NCBI GenBank assembly: GCA_012295225.1
Contig: WMKK01000015.1
Span: forward strand, 348,421-412,420
Direction: 5' to 3'
Length of the DNA stretch: 64,000 nt
Source of the DNA: Ostreococcus mediterraneus
Lineage: Eukaryota > Chlorophyta > Mamiellophyceae > Mamiellales > Bathycoccaceae
The notes under the pieces are model-generated. The model was not told where the DNA came from, did not search any database, and worked only from the letters and a program-made list of their open reading frames with translations. This document shows positions 56,412 through 64,000 of the stretch, piece after piece (the first letter of the stretch is position 1; each line of letters starts with the position of its first letter). The position numbers were made by a program, and so were the translations under genes.

Positions 56412-57323
56412 ATGACAACCGACAACCAGCCCGCGCTCGAGCTCGCCGCCTGGCCAGCGACGGACGACGCGGTACTCAAACTCGCCATCGAGTGCGGCGT
56501 CGCGATCGAATCGCTCGGTGGTGCGGACTCGGCGTTGAAATTCTCAAAGCCATGGGACAGTGAAACTGTCACCGCGCGTTGGCGTGCCATGCTCTATGAC
56601 GCCGTGTTTAGCGCCGAATGCGTACAGCGCATGCACGCATTGGATGAAAAAGACGTTATAGACGCCGTGGAGAGCGCGTGCGCGGACTTTGGCGCGCACG
56701 GGGTGTCGTTAGAAGGCGCGTTGCGCGCAGCGGGACTAGGGTGCAGACGCGCGGCCGCCGACGTAGACGGTGAAGAGACGGACGATGACGACGTTCCTCC
56801 GCGGTTTGACGACACCGAACAAGCCATATTGATGTGTGGTACGAGCGGTGCCGACGCGGGCGCGAGTGTAGGCGCACTCGCGAGTAGTGGTGATGAAGCC
56901 GAGCGAGTATTGAAGCGCATTGAAGCACTCGAACGGAGCGCGCAAGCGGCAAGCGCGCGTTTAGCCACGTCCAAGGGCGCGCTCGCGGAGCTCATAGGGT
57001 CAAACACTATTTTTACCATCGATAAGCGCGAGGTTGTCATCGGGCGATCGACAGAGGATCAAAAAGTAGACGTCAACTTGTGCTTGGAGGGCAACGCGAG
57101 TAAAATTTCTAGGCAGCAGGCGTTTCTAAAGTTGCGATGGAACGGCGAGTTTGCGCTTCGTAATGTCGGTAGACGACCGATTTGGGTGTCAAATCAGCCG
57201 TTGACTACTGGACAACGCTGTGTGTTAGCGCCACACACGTTAATTGAGGTTGGTGGCATGCGGCTGTTGTTTATGCCCAACGCCAAGTTGATTCGCGCCG
57301 AGGCTCCAGAAGGCGCTGCGTGA
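56412..57323 (+). CDS. Microspherule protein 1 (MCRS1) homologue, FHA domain
   Basis: MCRS1 is a nucleolar/centrosomal protein and subunit of NSL and INO80 chromatin complexes. The 303-residue protein begins with an MCRS_N-type region (WPATDDAVLKLAIECG, then ETVTARWRAMLYDAVFSAECV; compare human LQERWYALLYDPVIS). It ends in an FHA domain: REVVIGRSTEDQKVDVNLCLEG, SKISRQQAFLKL and NVGRRPIWVSNQPL, matching human ITLGRATKDNQIDVDLSLEG and NEGRRPIYIDGRP. The middle is variable and acidic. It is much shorter than the human protein (462) because the central region is reduced. It follows UTP25 on the same strand after 79 bases. Confidence 0.88.
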   Translation: MTTDNQPALELAAWPATDDAVLKLAIECGVAIESLGGADSALKFSKPWDSETVTARWRAMLYDAVFSAECVQRMHALDEKDVIDAVESACADFGAHGVSLEGALRAAGLGCRRAAADVDGEETDDDDVPPRFDDTEQAILMCGTSGADAGASVGALASSGDEAERVLKRIEALERSAQAASARLATSKGALAELIGSNTIFTIDKREVVIGRSTEDQKVDVNLCLEGNASKISRQQAFLKLRWNGEFALRNVGRRPIWVSNQPLTTGQRCVLAPHTLIEVGGMRLLFMPNAKLIRAEAPEGAA

Positions 57324-57376
57324 GAGCTAGAACTATACAATTACACGTTGTACACAAAATAATGAAAATTTGACAC

Positions 57377-58402
57377 CTATGACTCGAGCGTGAACGCGTA
57401 CGCGTCGCTTTCCGCGACGCCTCCGTCATATGAGAATTCATTTCGACCGACGCACGCGCTCGGCGAGTCGCCAATTTCCAACGCCACGTCGATGCATTCG
57501 CGCGACACGCTCGTGATGCTCGAATACACGGGATCTACGACCCAGTCATATGGAAACGTAGAATTATCCCTGTGCGCTCCGCGAGCGAGATTATCCATCC
57601 AGCGCCACGCAGGCACCGTCGACGCGATGGCATCGAGCGTCGTCTGCGCCTGCACCACCATCGCCGTCGGATCGCTCACATCCACCACTGCCACACACTC
57701 CGTGCACACACCGTCAGATTTAATATACGCAATACTGTTTTCAACCACAATCGCGCGAGCGTTATGCAATACCTCACTCTGTATGCTCCCTAGCGACGAC
57801 ATCGTGTCCGTACCCGCGCGGCTGACGTCGCTCAACAACTTAACCGCCGTCAACCTATCCGTGTCCCCAACCACCACGAACGCCGTGTTCCCCACCACCT
57901 CCATCGCGCTCGCGCCACACAACGTCCCATTGTACCATCGCCGACCGTCACCGTAATCTCCGCTCCCGCAATCTTCAAATCTCGCCACATTTTCCGGCGC
58001 CACCGGGCTCGACACGTTCACCGCGAGCACCGCACTCTTCTTCAATATCGACTCTCCGTACGCGAGCACGACGACGTAACCCGAACTCACGTGCATGGCT
58101 ATCGCCTTTGGGCGCCGCGCAAGCGAGAATGAAGCCCAGTGACCGACGATATTGAGCGCCTCTGGGCGGTAGGCGTCCACCACGGCGACGCCGTCGAACC
58201 GCGACGCCACGACGTAGACGTATCGTTCGCGCACCACCGCCGCGATGGCGCCGCACAGCCGACGCGCGGTGCGCGACCCGTCGACGCATTCGGTGAGCGC
58301 GCCGATGCGCGACGTGGGCGAGGGCGAGGGCCAATCGAACGCGTGCTGGGCGAGCACAGCCGCGGGCAAAAACAGCGCACACGCGACGACGGCAACGCGC
58401 AT
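57377..58402 (-). CDS. Secreted beta-propeller-like protein (LVIVD-type repeats)
   Basis: The ATG at 58402 gives 341 residues beginning with a clear signal peptide (MRVAVVACALFLPAAVLAQ); an upstream ATG at 58483 would bury it behind 27 Arg/Ala-rich residues. Repeats of the pattern YVYVVASRFDGVAVVDAYRPE, TAFVVVGDTDRLTAVKLLSDV and IAYIKSDGVCTECVAVVDVSDP resemble LVIVD-type surface propellers. Several Cys (DCGSGDYGDG region, VCTEC) could form disulfides. There is no membrane anchor at the C-terminus. Function is unknown, presumably extracellular or in the secretory pathway. Confidence 0.68.
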   Translation of the reverse strand: MRVAVVACALFLPAAVLAQHAFDWPSPSPTSRIGALTECVDGSRTARRLCGAIAAVVRERYVYVVASRFDGVAVVDAYRPEALNIVGHWASFSLARRPKAIAMHVSSGYVVVLAYGESILKKSAVLAVNVSSPVAPENVARFEDCGSGDYGDGRRWYNGTLCGASAMEVVGNTAFVVVGDTDRLTAVKLLSDVSRAGTDTMSSLGSIQSEVLHNARAIVVENSIAYIKSDGVCTECVAVVDVSDPTAMVVQAQTTLDAIASTVPAWRWMDNLARGAHRDNSTFPYDWVVDPVYSSITSVSRECIDVALEIGDSPSACVGRNEFSYDGGVAESDAYAFTLES

Positions 58403-58815
58403 CGCGCGTGACGGCACGCGATGCGCGGCCACGGGGTGTGTGCGCGCACGCGCGCGCGCGTGCGCGCTCGGGCGTGCCCGCATGCGCGCGCTAGGGGTGC
58501 GTTGGTGTGAGGAAAAGTTGTCCCACCGCTTTGGATTTTTTCTTAACCGACGCGACGCGTCGAGCGATGGTAAAGGATTTCGTTGGTATAAACATGGGTA
58601 CGTACTAAGAGTGGGAACATCTCAGACATGATGTGCGAGAGATGGCAAACGAGCGTACGCGCGGCGTCGTTCGCGGTGGGTGAGCCATATGGTGTACAGG
58701 AGCGCGTCTCGAGCCTCGTTTGCGCGGGGCGCTAGTAGTAATGAAACGCCTCGGGCGAAAGCAACGAGAGCGACTTCAATGCGTTGTGTAGTGGTGTATA
58801 AGTTTTTGGACTAAC
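58403..58815. other. Intergenic, no gene seen
   Basis: About 410 bases separate the secreted-protein start and the zeaxanthin epoxidase stop. A GCGCGC-rich stretch around 58440-58490 is followed by ordinary spacer. No RNA gene or coding frame is supported. Confidence 0.5.
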
Positions 58816-60456
58816 TTACTTGGCCAGACCTGGGATGCCACGCATCTTGAAGTCTTCGGCGGTTAAATCACGCTTGGGGGCGGAAACGCCGGGGACTTGC
58901 GAACGCGGCACGCGGTCGACGCCGTTACCGGTGGCGGCGCCGCCCAACACGTTGGGGATCATCCCGCCGAAACCAGCACCGACGTATTCCAAAATTAACG
59001 GCATAGTACCCATGAGTGCGATTTGGCCAACCACAGAGCCCGGGTGGGGGATCTTGGCCTTGGCCACGTTGCGCCAGAATTCCTTGACGGGTTCGGGATA
59101 AAAGTCGTACGGCTCGTCGCCCAAATAACGTCGGTAAAACGTGTTCATCAACGAGGAGAAGCGAGATAAGCCGTGAATGGCACCTGTGCGCAAGAAACGT
59201 TGCGAGGCGTAACGCATCAACGCCATCTCCACGCCCTTGCCGCCTTCGCACTTGGCGAGCTCGTTGGCCAGGACGTAGGCGCTTTCGATGGCTTGACCGC
59301 CGCCTTGGCCCAAGTTTGGTTGCACCGCGTGCGCGGAATCACCCAGCAAAGCCATGCGATGGTCAACCCAGCGCGGATCGGGCAAGAGATCGTTCACATC
59401 GCGACGCTCAACATCTTCAGGGCGCGTCACCTCCAAGCGTTCCATCACCGCCGGCGACCAATCCTTGAAACGGTCCATCAACATTTCGCGATAGTTGGCC
59501 CACTTTTCGCACTTGGCAAACTCGTCATCACCCCCAGGCGGGACTTCCAAGAACGCATAATATTGTTGCTGTCCGTTACCAACGTCCGAGCTCACAAAGT
59601 ACTGCTTCGGACCGAGGAAGACTTGGTAGCCAACCTTGTTGGGGTCGGTGTTCACCGGCGTTCTAAACGGCTCAGAATAATCGCACACCGCGGTGTACAC
59701 GGCGTAGCCCGCGTACGCGAGCGGTGGTTTTTCAGGGTCCGCGTTTCTCATCTGTGCGCGCATCTTTGATCGAATGCCATCCGCGCCAATGAGCACGTCG
59801 CCTTCAAACTCGCGACCATCTTCCAAAATCGCCACAACCTTGTCGCCGCGGTGTTCGTATTTCTTCACCACGGTGCCCATCTCGATGTTCTCATCGCCCA
59901 CGCCGCGACGCAAAATATCAAGCAAATCAAATCTCGACAGCACCAACGTCAACGGTAAGCCATTCTCATAGCACGGCTTGCGCGTGTCGAAACGGTAAAA
60001 CCACTCACCCGACACCCCATCCAACAAACCATTCACTCTATCTCCCGTAATCGTCCCTTTCTCCATCACCTCTTCCGCCATCTCGGGTGAAATACTATCC
60101 AACGCCCCTTGCGCGTTGCACTGCAACTGAATCGGCCCACCGAACGGCTCATACTTGCGCACCTTTTCAAACACCCGCACGTCCATGCCCTTCATGCGAC
60201 ACGCCGCCGCGGTAATCAACCCCGCGATCCCGCCCCCAGCCACGAGCACTTTGGGTAAATTCTTCCCACTCGTCTCCGCGCTCGATGCCGCGCAGCGCAC
60301 CGCGCGCGTCGCCTTGCGCGCGCGTCCAGAACCAAAACCAACCGAAACGCATGGTGATGTCGATTGTCCACGCTCAGCGCGCGTGTTTTGTCGCGCGTCG
60401 CGCGTCGCGCGCGTCGCGCTGGCGCTGGCGAACATCACGGGCGATGCCGTCATCAT
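58816..60456 (-). CDS. ZEP: Zeaxanthin epoxidase without FHA domain
   Basis: ZEP epoxidises zeaxanthin to antheraxanthin and violaxanthin in the plastid. The ATG at 60456 gives 546 residues with an Arg/Ser/Ala-rich transit peptide (about 1-60). FAD-monooxygenase motifs are present: KVLVAGGGIAGLITAAAC (dinucleotide fold), EPFGGPIQLQCNAQGALDSI, GDVLIGADGIRSKMR (DG motif) and MALLGDSAHAVQPNLGQGGGQAIESA (GD motif). The C-terminal part (FYRRYLGDEPYDFYPEPV) is ZEP-like. Land-plant ZEP ends with an FHA domain; here the chain stops in about 60 short, Gly-rich residues, so FHA is missing. It is divergent from violaxanthin de-epoxidase across 363 bases. Confidence 0.92.
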   Translation of the reverse strand: MMTASPVMFASASATRATRDARQNTRAERGQSTSPCVSVGFGSGRARKATRAVRCAASSAETSGKNLPKVLVAGGGIAGLITAAACRMKGMDVRVFEKVRKYEPFGGPIQLQCNAQGALDSISPEMAEEVMEKGTITGDRVNGLLDGVSGEWFYRFDTRKPCYENGLPLTLVLSRFDLLDILRRGVGDENIEMGTVVKKYEHRGDKVVAILEDGREFEGDVLIGADGIRSKMRAQMRNADPEKPPLAYAGYAVYTAVCDYSEPFRTPVNTDPNKVGYQVFLGPKQYFVSSDVGNGQQQYYAFLEVPPGGDDEFAKCEKWANYREMLMDRFKDWSPAVMERLEVTRPEDVERRDVNDLLPDPRWVDHRMALLGDSAHAVQPNLGQGGGQAIESAYVLANELAKCEGGKGVEMALMRYASQRFLRTGAIHGLSRFSSLMNTFYRRYLGDEPYDFYPEPVKEFWRNVAKAKIPHPGSVVGQIALMGTMPLILEYVGAGFGGMIPNVLGGAATGNGVDRVPRSQVPGVSAPKRDLTAEDFKMRGIPGLAK

Positions 60457-60819
60457 CGGTCGTGCGCGAACCGCGGCGTGAGTCGCGGCGTCGGCGGCGG
60501 GCGTCGGGCACTGTCGACACTCGCGAAGAGATATTTTTTCGAGACCAAATCTATTGACCAATCATGACTCAACAGGGGGGACTCGGAGTGCCTTATCCAC
60601 GTCCTATCGCGGTGGCGCACGCGACGCTCGACGCGACAACGCGACGCGCGACGACGGCGCGCGCGCGAAACGGGCGAATTCAACGCGCGTGATCGCACGG
60701 GTGGTGTCGCGCGCGCTGAGACGACGTCTCGGTGGGTGAGCTGCGGCGATTTATATACGCGCGCGTGGTCTGTGGGGTATTGGATTTCTTGGGATTGATT
60801 CGCGGGTTGATTTTGGGCG
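60457..60819. promoter_or_regulatory. Shared ZEP / VDE divergent promoter region
   Basis: This 363-base spacer separates the two opposite-acting xanthophyll-cycle genes. A TTATATAC element at 60751-60758 lies about 62-69 bases upstream of the VDE ATG and is a candidate core promoter for the rightward gene. Shared light-responsive control is plausible but no specific motif proves it. Confidence 0.45.
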
Positions 60820-62163
60820 ATGATGGCGACGGTGCGCGGTGGGGCGGTTTGCGTGCGCGACGTGCGCGTGTCGGTGCGTTCGGTGGTGCCGAGACGCGCG
60901 ATGTATGGGGTGAGGCGTGGCGCTGGGGTGGTGGCGCGGGCGAGCGGCGCGGGCGACGATGAACGGCGCTCGTGGGCGACGGAAGCCAAGCGCGCGGCCG
61001 CGACAGCGCTCGCCGCCGCCGTGATGGCGACTGGAACGTTATCTCCTGGCTATGCGTACGCGGTGTCGGCGGCGAAGACGACGCAGATGCAGGAAACAGG
61101 GGCGTGTTTGTTGCAAAACTGCGGGAAGGAGCTCGCGGCGTGCGTGACGGATGAAAAGTGTTTGGAGGATTTGGTGTGCTTGCAAGGGTGCTTCGGCGCG
61201 CCTGACGAAGGAGATTGTCAGATTCGGTGTGGAGATTTGTATGCGTCCAAAGCGGTGACGACGTTTAATACGTGTGCGGTGACGGAGAAGAGTTGCGTGG
61301 CGCAGAGAAAGGATGAGGGAACGTACCCGGTGCCGCCGTTTGACGTCTTGGCGGATGGATTTACCATTGACACCATGGTTAAGGAGAAGCGATGGTACAT
61401 CGTCGCCGGATTGAATAAAGATTTTGACACGTTCGATTGCCAAGAGCACTTTTTCACCAAGGGCGAGGATGGGAAGATGTATATTAAGATTAACTGGCGC
61501 GTGAATCGGCCGAACGGGCAATTTTATGAACGCAGTGACGTGCAGCGATTCTACCAAGAACCGGATGGTAAAGCCATCTTGCACAATAATGGGAACGTGA
61601 TGTTACACTATCAAGACGACTGGTACATTCCAGCGTACAAGGAGGGTGAATACGTGTACATTTACTACCGCGGAACGAATGACGCGTGGGACGGATACGG
61701 CGGTGCCACCGTGTACGCCACGACGCCGACGTTGAATCCAGATTGGATCCCTGAGTTAGAAGCCGCGTCGAAGAAGGTTGGCGTCAAATGGAGCGACTTT
61801 GTCATCACCGACAACTCGTGTAAACCCGCGCCTGAGTTGAGGCTCACAAAGCCTACAGATTTGGACACCCTCGCCGACGACGCCGTCGTCATTGAAAAGG
61901 ATTTAGCCAAGGAGGCCAAGCTCATCGAAAAGCTCGTCGCCAATGACTTTGTTAAGGCTGAATCTTTCGTCTCCAAGGAAGTCAAAACCTTCGAACAAAA
62001 GATTCAACAAATCGAACGCAACTTGTTGAGCTCTGGCCCGGGCCGTCCGGCGGGTTTAGTCCCGGATAAATCAAACGTCGTCGATAAGAAGACATCCCGC
62101 GAATTTGATCGACTGTCCAAGCGTCTCGATAAGATTCAAGAACAAGTGAAATCGCGCGATTAG
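60820..62163 (+). CDS. VDE: Violaxanthin de-epoxidase
   Basis: VDE converts violaxanthin to zeaxanthin in the thylakoid lumen under excess light. The 447-residue precursor has an Arg-rich plastid leader, then a twin hydrophobic lumen-targeting segment ([21 protein letters not shown]). The Cys-rich domain follows ([48 protein letters not shown]). The lipocalin barrel carries the substrate site ([56 protein letters not shown]). The C-terminal Glu/Lys-rich helix ([30 protein letters not shown]) that attaches the enzyme to the membrane at low pH is also present. All three classical VDE domains are intact. Confidence 0.94.
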   Translation: MMATVRGGAVCVRDVRVSVRSVVPRRAMYGVRRGAGVVARASGAGDDERRSWATEAKRAAATALAAAVMATGTLSPGYAYAVSAAKTTQMQETGACLLQNCGKELAACVTDEKCLEDLVCLQGCFGAPDEGDCQIRCGDLYASKAVTTFNTCAVTEKSCVAQRKDEGTYPVPPFDVLADGFTIDTMVKEKRWYIVAGLNKDFDTFDCQEHFFTKGEDGKMYIKINWRVNRPNGQFYERSDVQRFYQEPDGKAILHNNGNVMLHYQDDWYIPAYKEGEYVYIYYRGTNDAWDGYGGATVYATTPTLNPDWIPELEAASKKVGVKWSDFVITDNSCKPAPELRLTKPTDLDTLADDAVVIEKDLAKEAKLIEKLVANDFVKAESFVSKEVKTFEQKIQQIERNLLSSGPGRPAGLVPDKSNVVDKKTSREFDRLSKRLDKIQEQVKSRD

Positions 62164-62461
62164 ATCAGCATTACACGCAGCATTACTATTCATAGACATA
62201 CGCACCACATTCATTTTATTTCATTTCATTTCGCATCCGCTCCGCGTCCCGCCGTCGGCCTGTATGGATAAACACACCACGCGCGCACCGCGCCGTCACA
62301 TCCCGCCGCAGTCGCTCTCTCGCGCCTCGACACACCGCACGCACACGCCGTCGCACGCGCATTCACCGCGCACGCACCGCATCTCGCTCGTCCTCGCGCG
62401 CGAACGCACGCACGCCTTCACGCGTCGCTTTTTCACACCGCTGACGTCACCACTTTCACCG

Positions 62462-62905
62462 ATGCAATCTTTACGCGCCACCACGGCGTACGCCACCGCG
62501 CCGGCGCTCCACCGAGGGCGATCGACGAAATCCACCCCCGCGCGGTCTATGCGCACGGTCACGCGCGCCGGCACGACGTCGATTCAGTTTGTCAAGGGAC
62601 AAAACGAAACCTCGGTGCCCGAAGTCAAGCTCACGCGAAGCAAGGATGGCACCAACGGCACCGCGTTTTTCATCTTTGCCGAGCCCGACGTGTTCGAAAG
62701 CGGCCAAGGGGATATTACTGGGATGTTTTTGACCGATTCGGAGGGCGAGATGAGCACCGTGGATGTGAACGCGAAGTTTATCAACGGCAAGCCGAGCGGT
62801 ATCGAGGCGCGATACGTCATGAAGACGGAAGCCGATTGGAACCGATTCATGCGTTTCATGGAGCGCTACGCCGAGGACAACGGGTTGGGATTCTCGAAAA
62901 AATAG
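62462..62905 (+). CDS. PSB28: Photosystem II assembly protein Psb28 (nuclear-encoded)
   Basis: Psb28 assists assembly of the PSII inner antenna (CP47). The ATG at 62462 gives 147 residues with a plastid transit peptide (Ser/Thr/Arg/Ala to about residue 38). The mature domain begins [26 protein letters not shown] and continues [11 protein letters not shown] and [30 protein letters not shown], then [19 protein letters not shown], as in cyanobacterial and plastid Psb28. An in-frame ATG at 62264 would add 66 Thr/His/Arg-rich residues. I prefer 62462 because it already supplies an ordinary transit peptide. Confidence 0.93.
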   Translation: MQSLRATTAYATAPALHRGRSTKSTPARSMRTVTRAGTTSIQFVKGQNETSVPEVKLTRSKDGTNGTAFFIFAEPDVFESGQGDITGMFLTDSEGEMSTVDVNAKFINGKPSGIEARYVMKTEADWNRFMRFMERYAEDNGLGFSKK

Positions 62906-63015
62906 AGACTCGCTCGACGCGTTGAGACGGCACACGATGACGATGATGGAGTTGGTTTAGCTTTGAAATGAAAAAGAAAGTAAAAAAATACTGAATCACT
63001 CGCTCGCTCCCGCAC

Positions 63016-63814
63016 ATGTCGTCGCGCGCGACTTTGCTCGGTACGCACGCGTCGCGCACGCACGCACGCACGCGTACATCGCGTCGCATCGCACATCGCG
63101 CGCGCATGGCGTGCTCGACGCGCCCGAGTGCGCTCGTCGCGCTCGGACTCACCGGGTCGATTGGCATGGGAAAATCTACAGTGTCGCACATGTTGCGCGA
63201 CATGAACGTCGCAGTGCTCGATGCTGATGAGGTACGCGCGATGCGCAATTCGTTATGCGCGCTGTGTGGATGACTGACCGCGGTTGCGCGCGCAGGTGGT
63301 GCGAGATTTGTATGCAAAGGATGGCGCGGGCGCGCGCGCCGTCGCGGAGCTCTTCGGCGACTCGACGCTCGATGCATCCACTGGCGACGTCGATCGCGCC
63401 GCGCTCGGTGCGATCGTGCTCAAGGACGACGCTAAAATGGCCGCTCTCGAGGCGGCGATACATCCTTTGGTCGAACGTGCGAGGGAGGAGTTTAAACGCG
63501 CGCGCGAGGACGCCGGGGACGTCGTCGCGGCTTTTGACATTCCGTTGTTGTTTGAGAAGGGATACGAGAGCGCGTTCGATGCGATTTGCGTCGTGAGCGC
63601 GGGAAGTGAAGACATACAGCGCGATCGAGTGTTGGCGAGGCCAGGGATGACGGAGGAGAAGTTTAAGGCGATCGTGGCGAGGCAAACGCCCGACGCGGAG
63701 AAGCGCGCGAGAGCGACGTATGTTGTCGAAACCGGATGTTCGATGGAGGATACGCGCGCGGCGGTGCGCGCGATGGTTGATGACCTCGTCGCAAAGGCGA
63801 GAAAATCGATGTAG
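63016..63814 (+). CDS. Dephospho-CoA kinase (CoaE), two exons
   Basis: This enzyme phosphorylates dephospho-CoA in the last step of coenzyme A synthesis. Exon 1 (63016-63231) carries the P-loop GLTGSIGMGKSTVSHML and ends in DADE. A 64-base intron (63232-63295; donor GTACGCG, branch-like TGACTGAC near 63271, acceptor GCGCAG) follows, and exon 2 (63296-63814) resumes in phase 0 at VVRDLYA. Family blocks IHPLVERAREEF, DIPLLFEKGYES and RDRVLARPGMTEEKFKAIVARQ (lid arginines) are present. Total length is 244 residues; starting at MACSTRPSAL (63106) would give 214. The extra leader may target an organelle. Confidence 0.92.
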
Positions 63815-63912
63815 AGTAATCTAGAATTGTACAGTAATTGATTGAATGTAACTTACAGTGCTGGTGTACAGAGATGTTCGTATAACCGAAAAACGCTTCT
63901 CAGCGATTCGGG

Positions 63913-64000
63913 CTATCGATTGTCGAAATGCGCCGCTTCCCATTGCGCGGTGTCGTCTATCTCGCTCGGTGGTGGTGGGAGCACTAAACTCCTCAGCGAT
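63913..64000 (-). CDS. 3' end of a gene continuing beyond the window
   Basis: On the minus strand one frame reads SLRSLVLPPPPSEIDDTAQW, then EAAHFDNR, and a TAG stop at 63913-63915. Its composition looks like real coding sequence and its position, convergent with CoaE about 100 bases away, fits the local gene spacing. Only 28 residues are visible, so the product cannot be assigned. Confidence 0.5.
   Translation of the reverse strand, partial: SLRSLVLPPPPSEIDDTAQWEAAHFDNR

Noticed and set aside
1-64000. tRNA, rRNA and snRNA genes
   Set aside because: Intergenic spacers were scanned by eye for T-loop and cloverleaf features; none was convincing.

Overview
This window looks like a nuclear chromosome segment of a picoplanktonic green alga of the Mamiellales, most probably Ostreococcus-like. 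The inference rests on three observations. The DNA is GC-rich and extremely compact, with about 36 protein genes in 64 kb and often tens of bases between neighbours. Almost all genes are single-exon. The gene set mixes plant-type plastid functions (plastid terminal oxidase, zeaxanthin epoxidase, violaxanthin de-epoxidase, Psb28, plastid S6, FtsHi, prokaryotic-type aspartate aminotransferase) with ordinary eukaryotic housekeeping genes. The species is not proven from the sequence. Three introns can be placed well (RPN5, dephospho-CoA kinase and, less surely, plastid S6), and all three begin GTACGCG.

1-24 kb: a GH47 mannosidase cut by the window edge, a divergent CMP-KDO synthetase homologue, an acidic-repeat protein, NMD3, a zinc-finger protein, an NTE/patatin lipase, a large protein joining a putative 2H phosphoesterase to CUE-like and Smr domains, an RlmA-like methyltransferase, PTOX, a calcineurin B-like sensor, DGAT2, a CFAP45 (axonemal) homologue, a phosphatase-kinase fusion and two unassigned genes.

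24-41 kb: SF3B6, deoxyhypusine hydroxylase, a decayed membrane acyltransferase-like remnant, two beta-propeller proteins flanking a START-domain gene, an FtsH protease homologue without its zinc site, plastid S6, RUB1/NEDD8, a UBA protein and a small Cys-rich protein.

41.2-49 kb: an accessory-looking island. It has low gene density, no conserved housekeeping genes, a 640-base assembly gap inside a 90-bp tandem repeat, all the isolated ambiguous bases of the window, a perfect 13-bp hairpin, two unassigned genes and a divergent cytosine-C5 DNA methyltransferase.

49-64 kb: RPN5 and a GNAT acetyltransferase that start 11 bases apart, RTRAF (CGI-99), aspartate/prephenate aminotransferase, UTP25, MCRS1, a secreted propeller-like protein, a divergent zeaxanthin epoxidase / violaxanthin de-epoxidase pair (the two arms of the xanthophyll cycle), Psb28, dephospho-CoA kinase and the 3' end of one more gene.

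The most notable items are the 2H-CUE-Smr protein (a possible cleave-and-heal RNA quality-control enzyme related to Cue2/N4BP2), the CFAP45 homologue in a lineage thought to lack flagella, the phosphatase-kinase fusion, the CMP-KDO synthetase homologue without its nucleotide-binding arginines, the xanthophyll-cycle gene pair and the accessory island.
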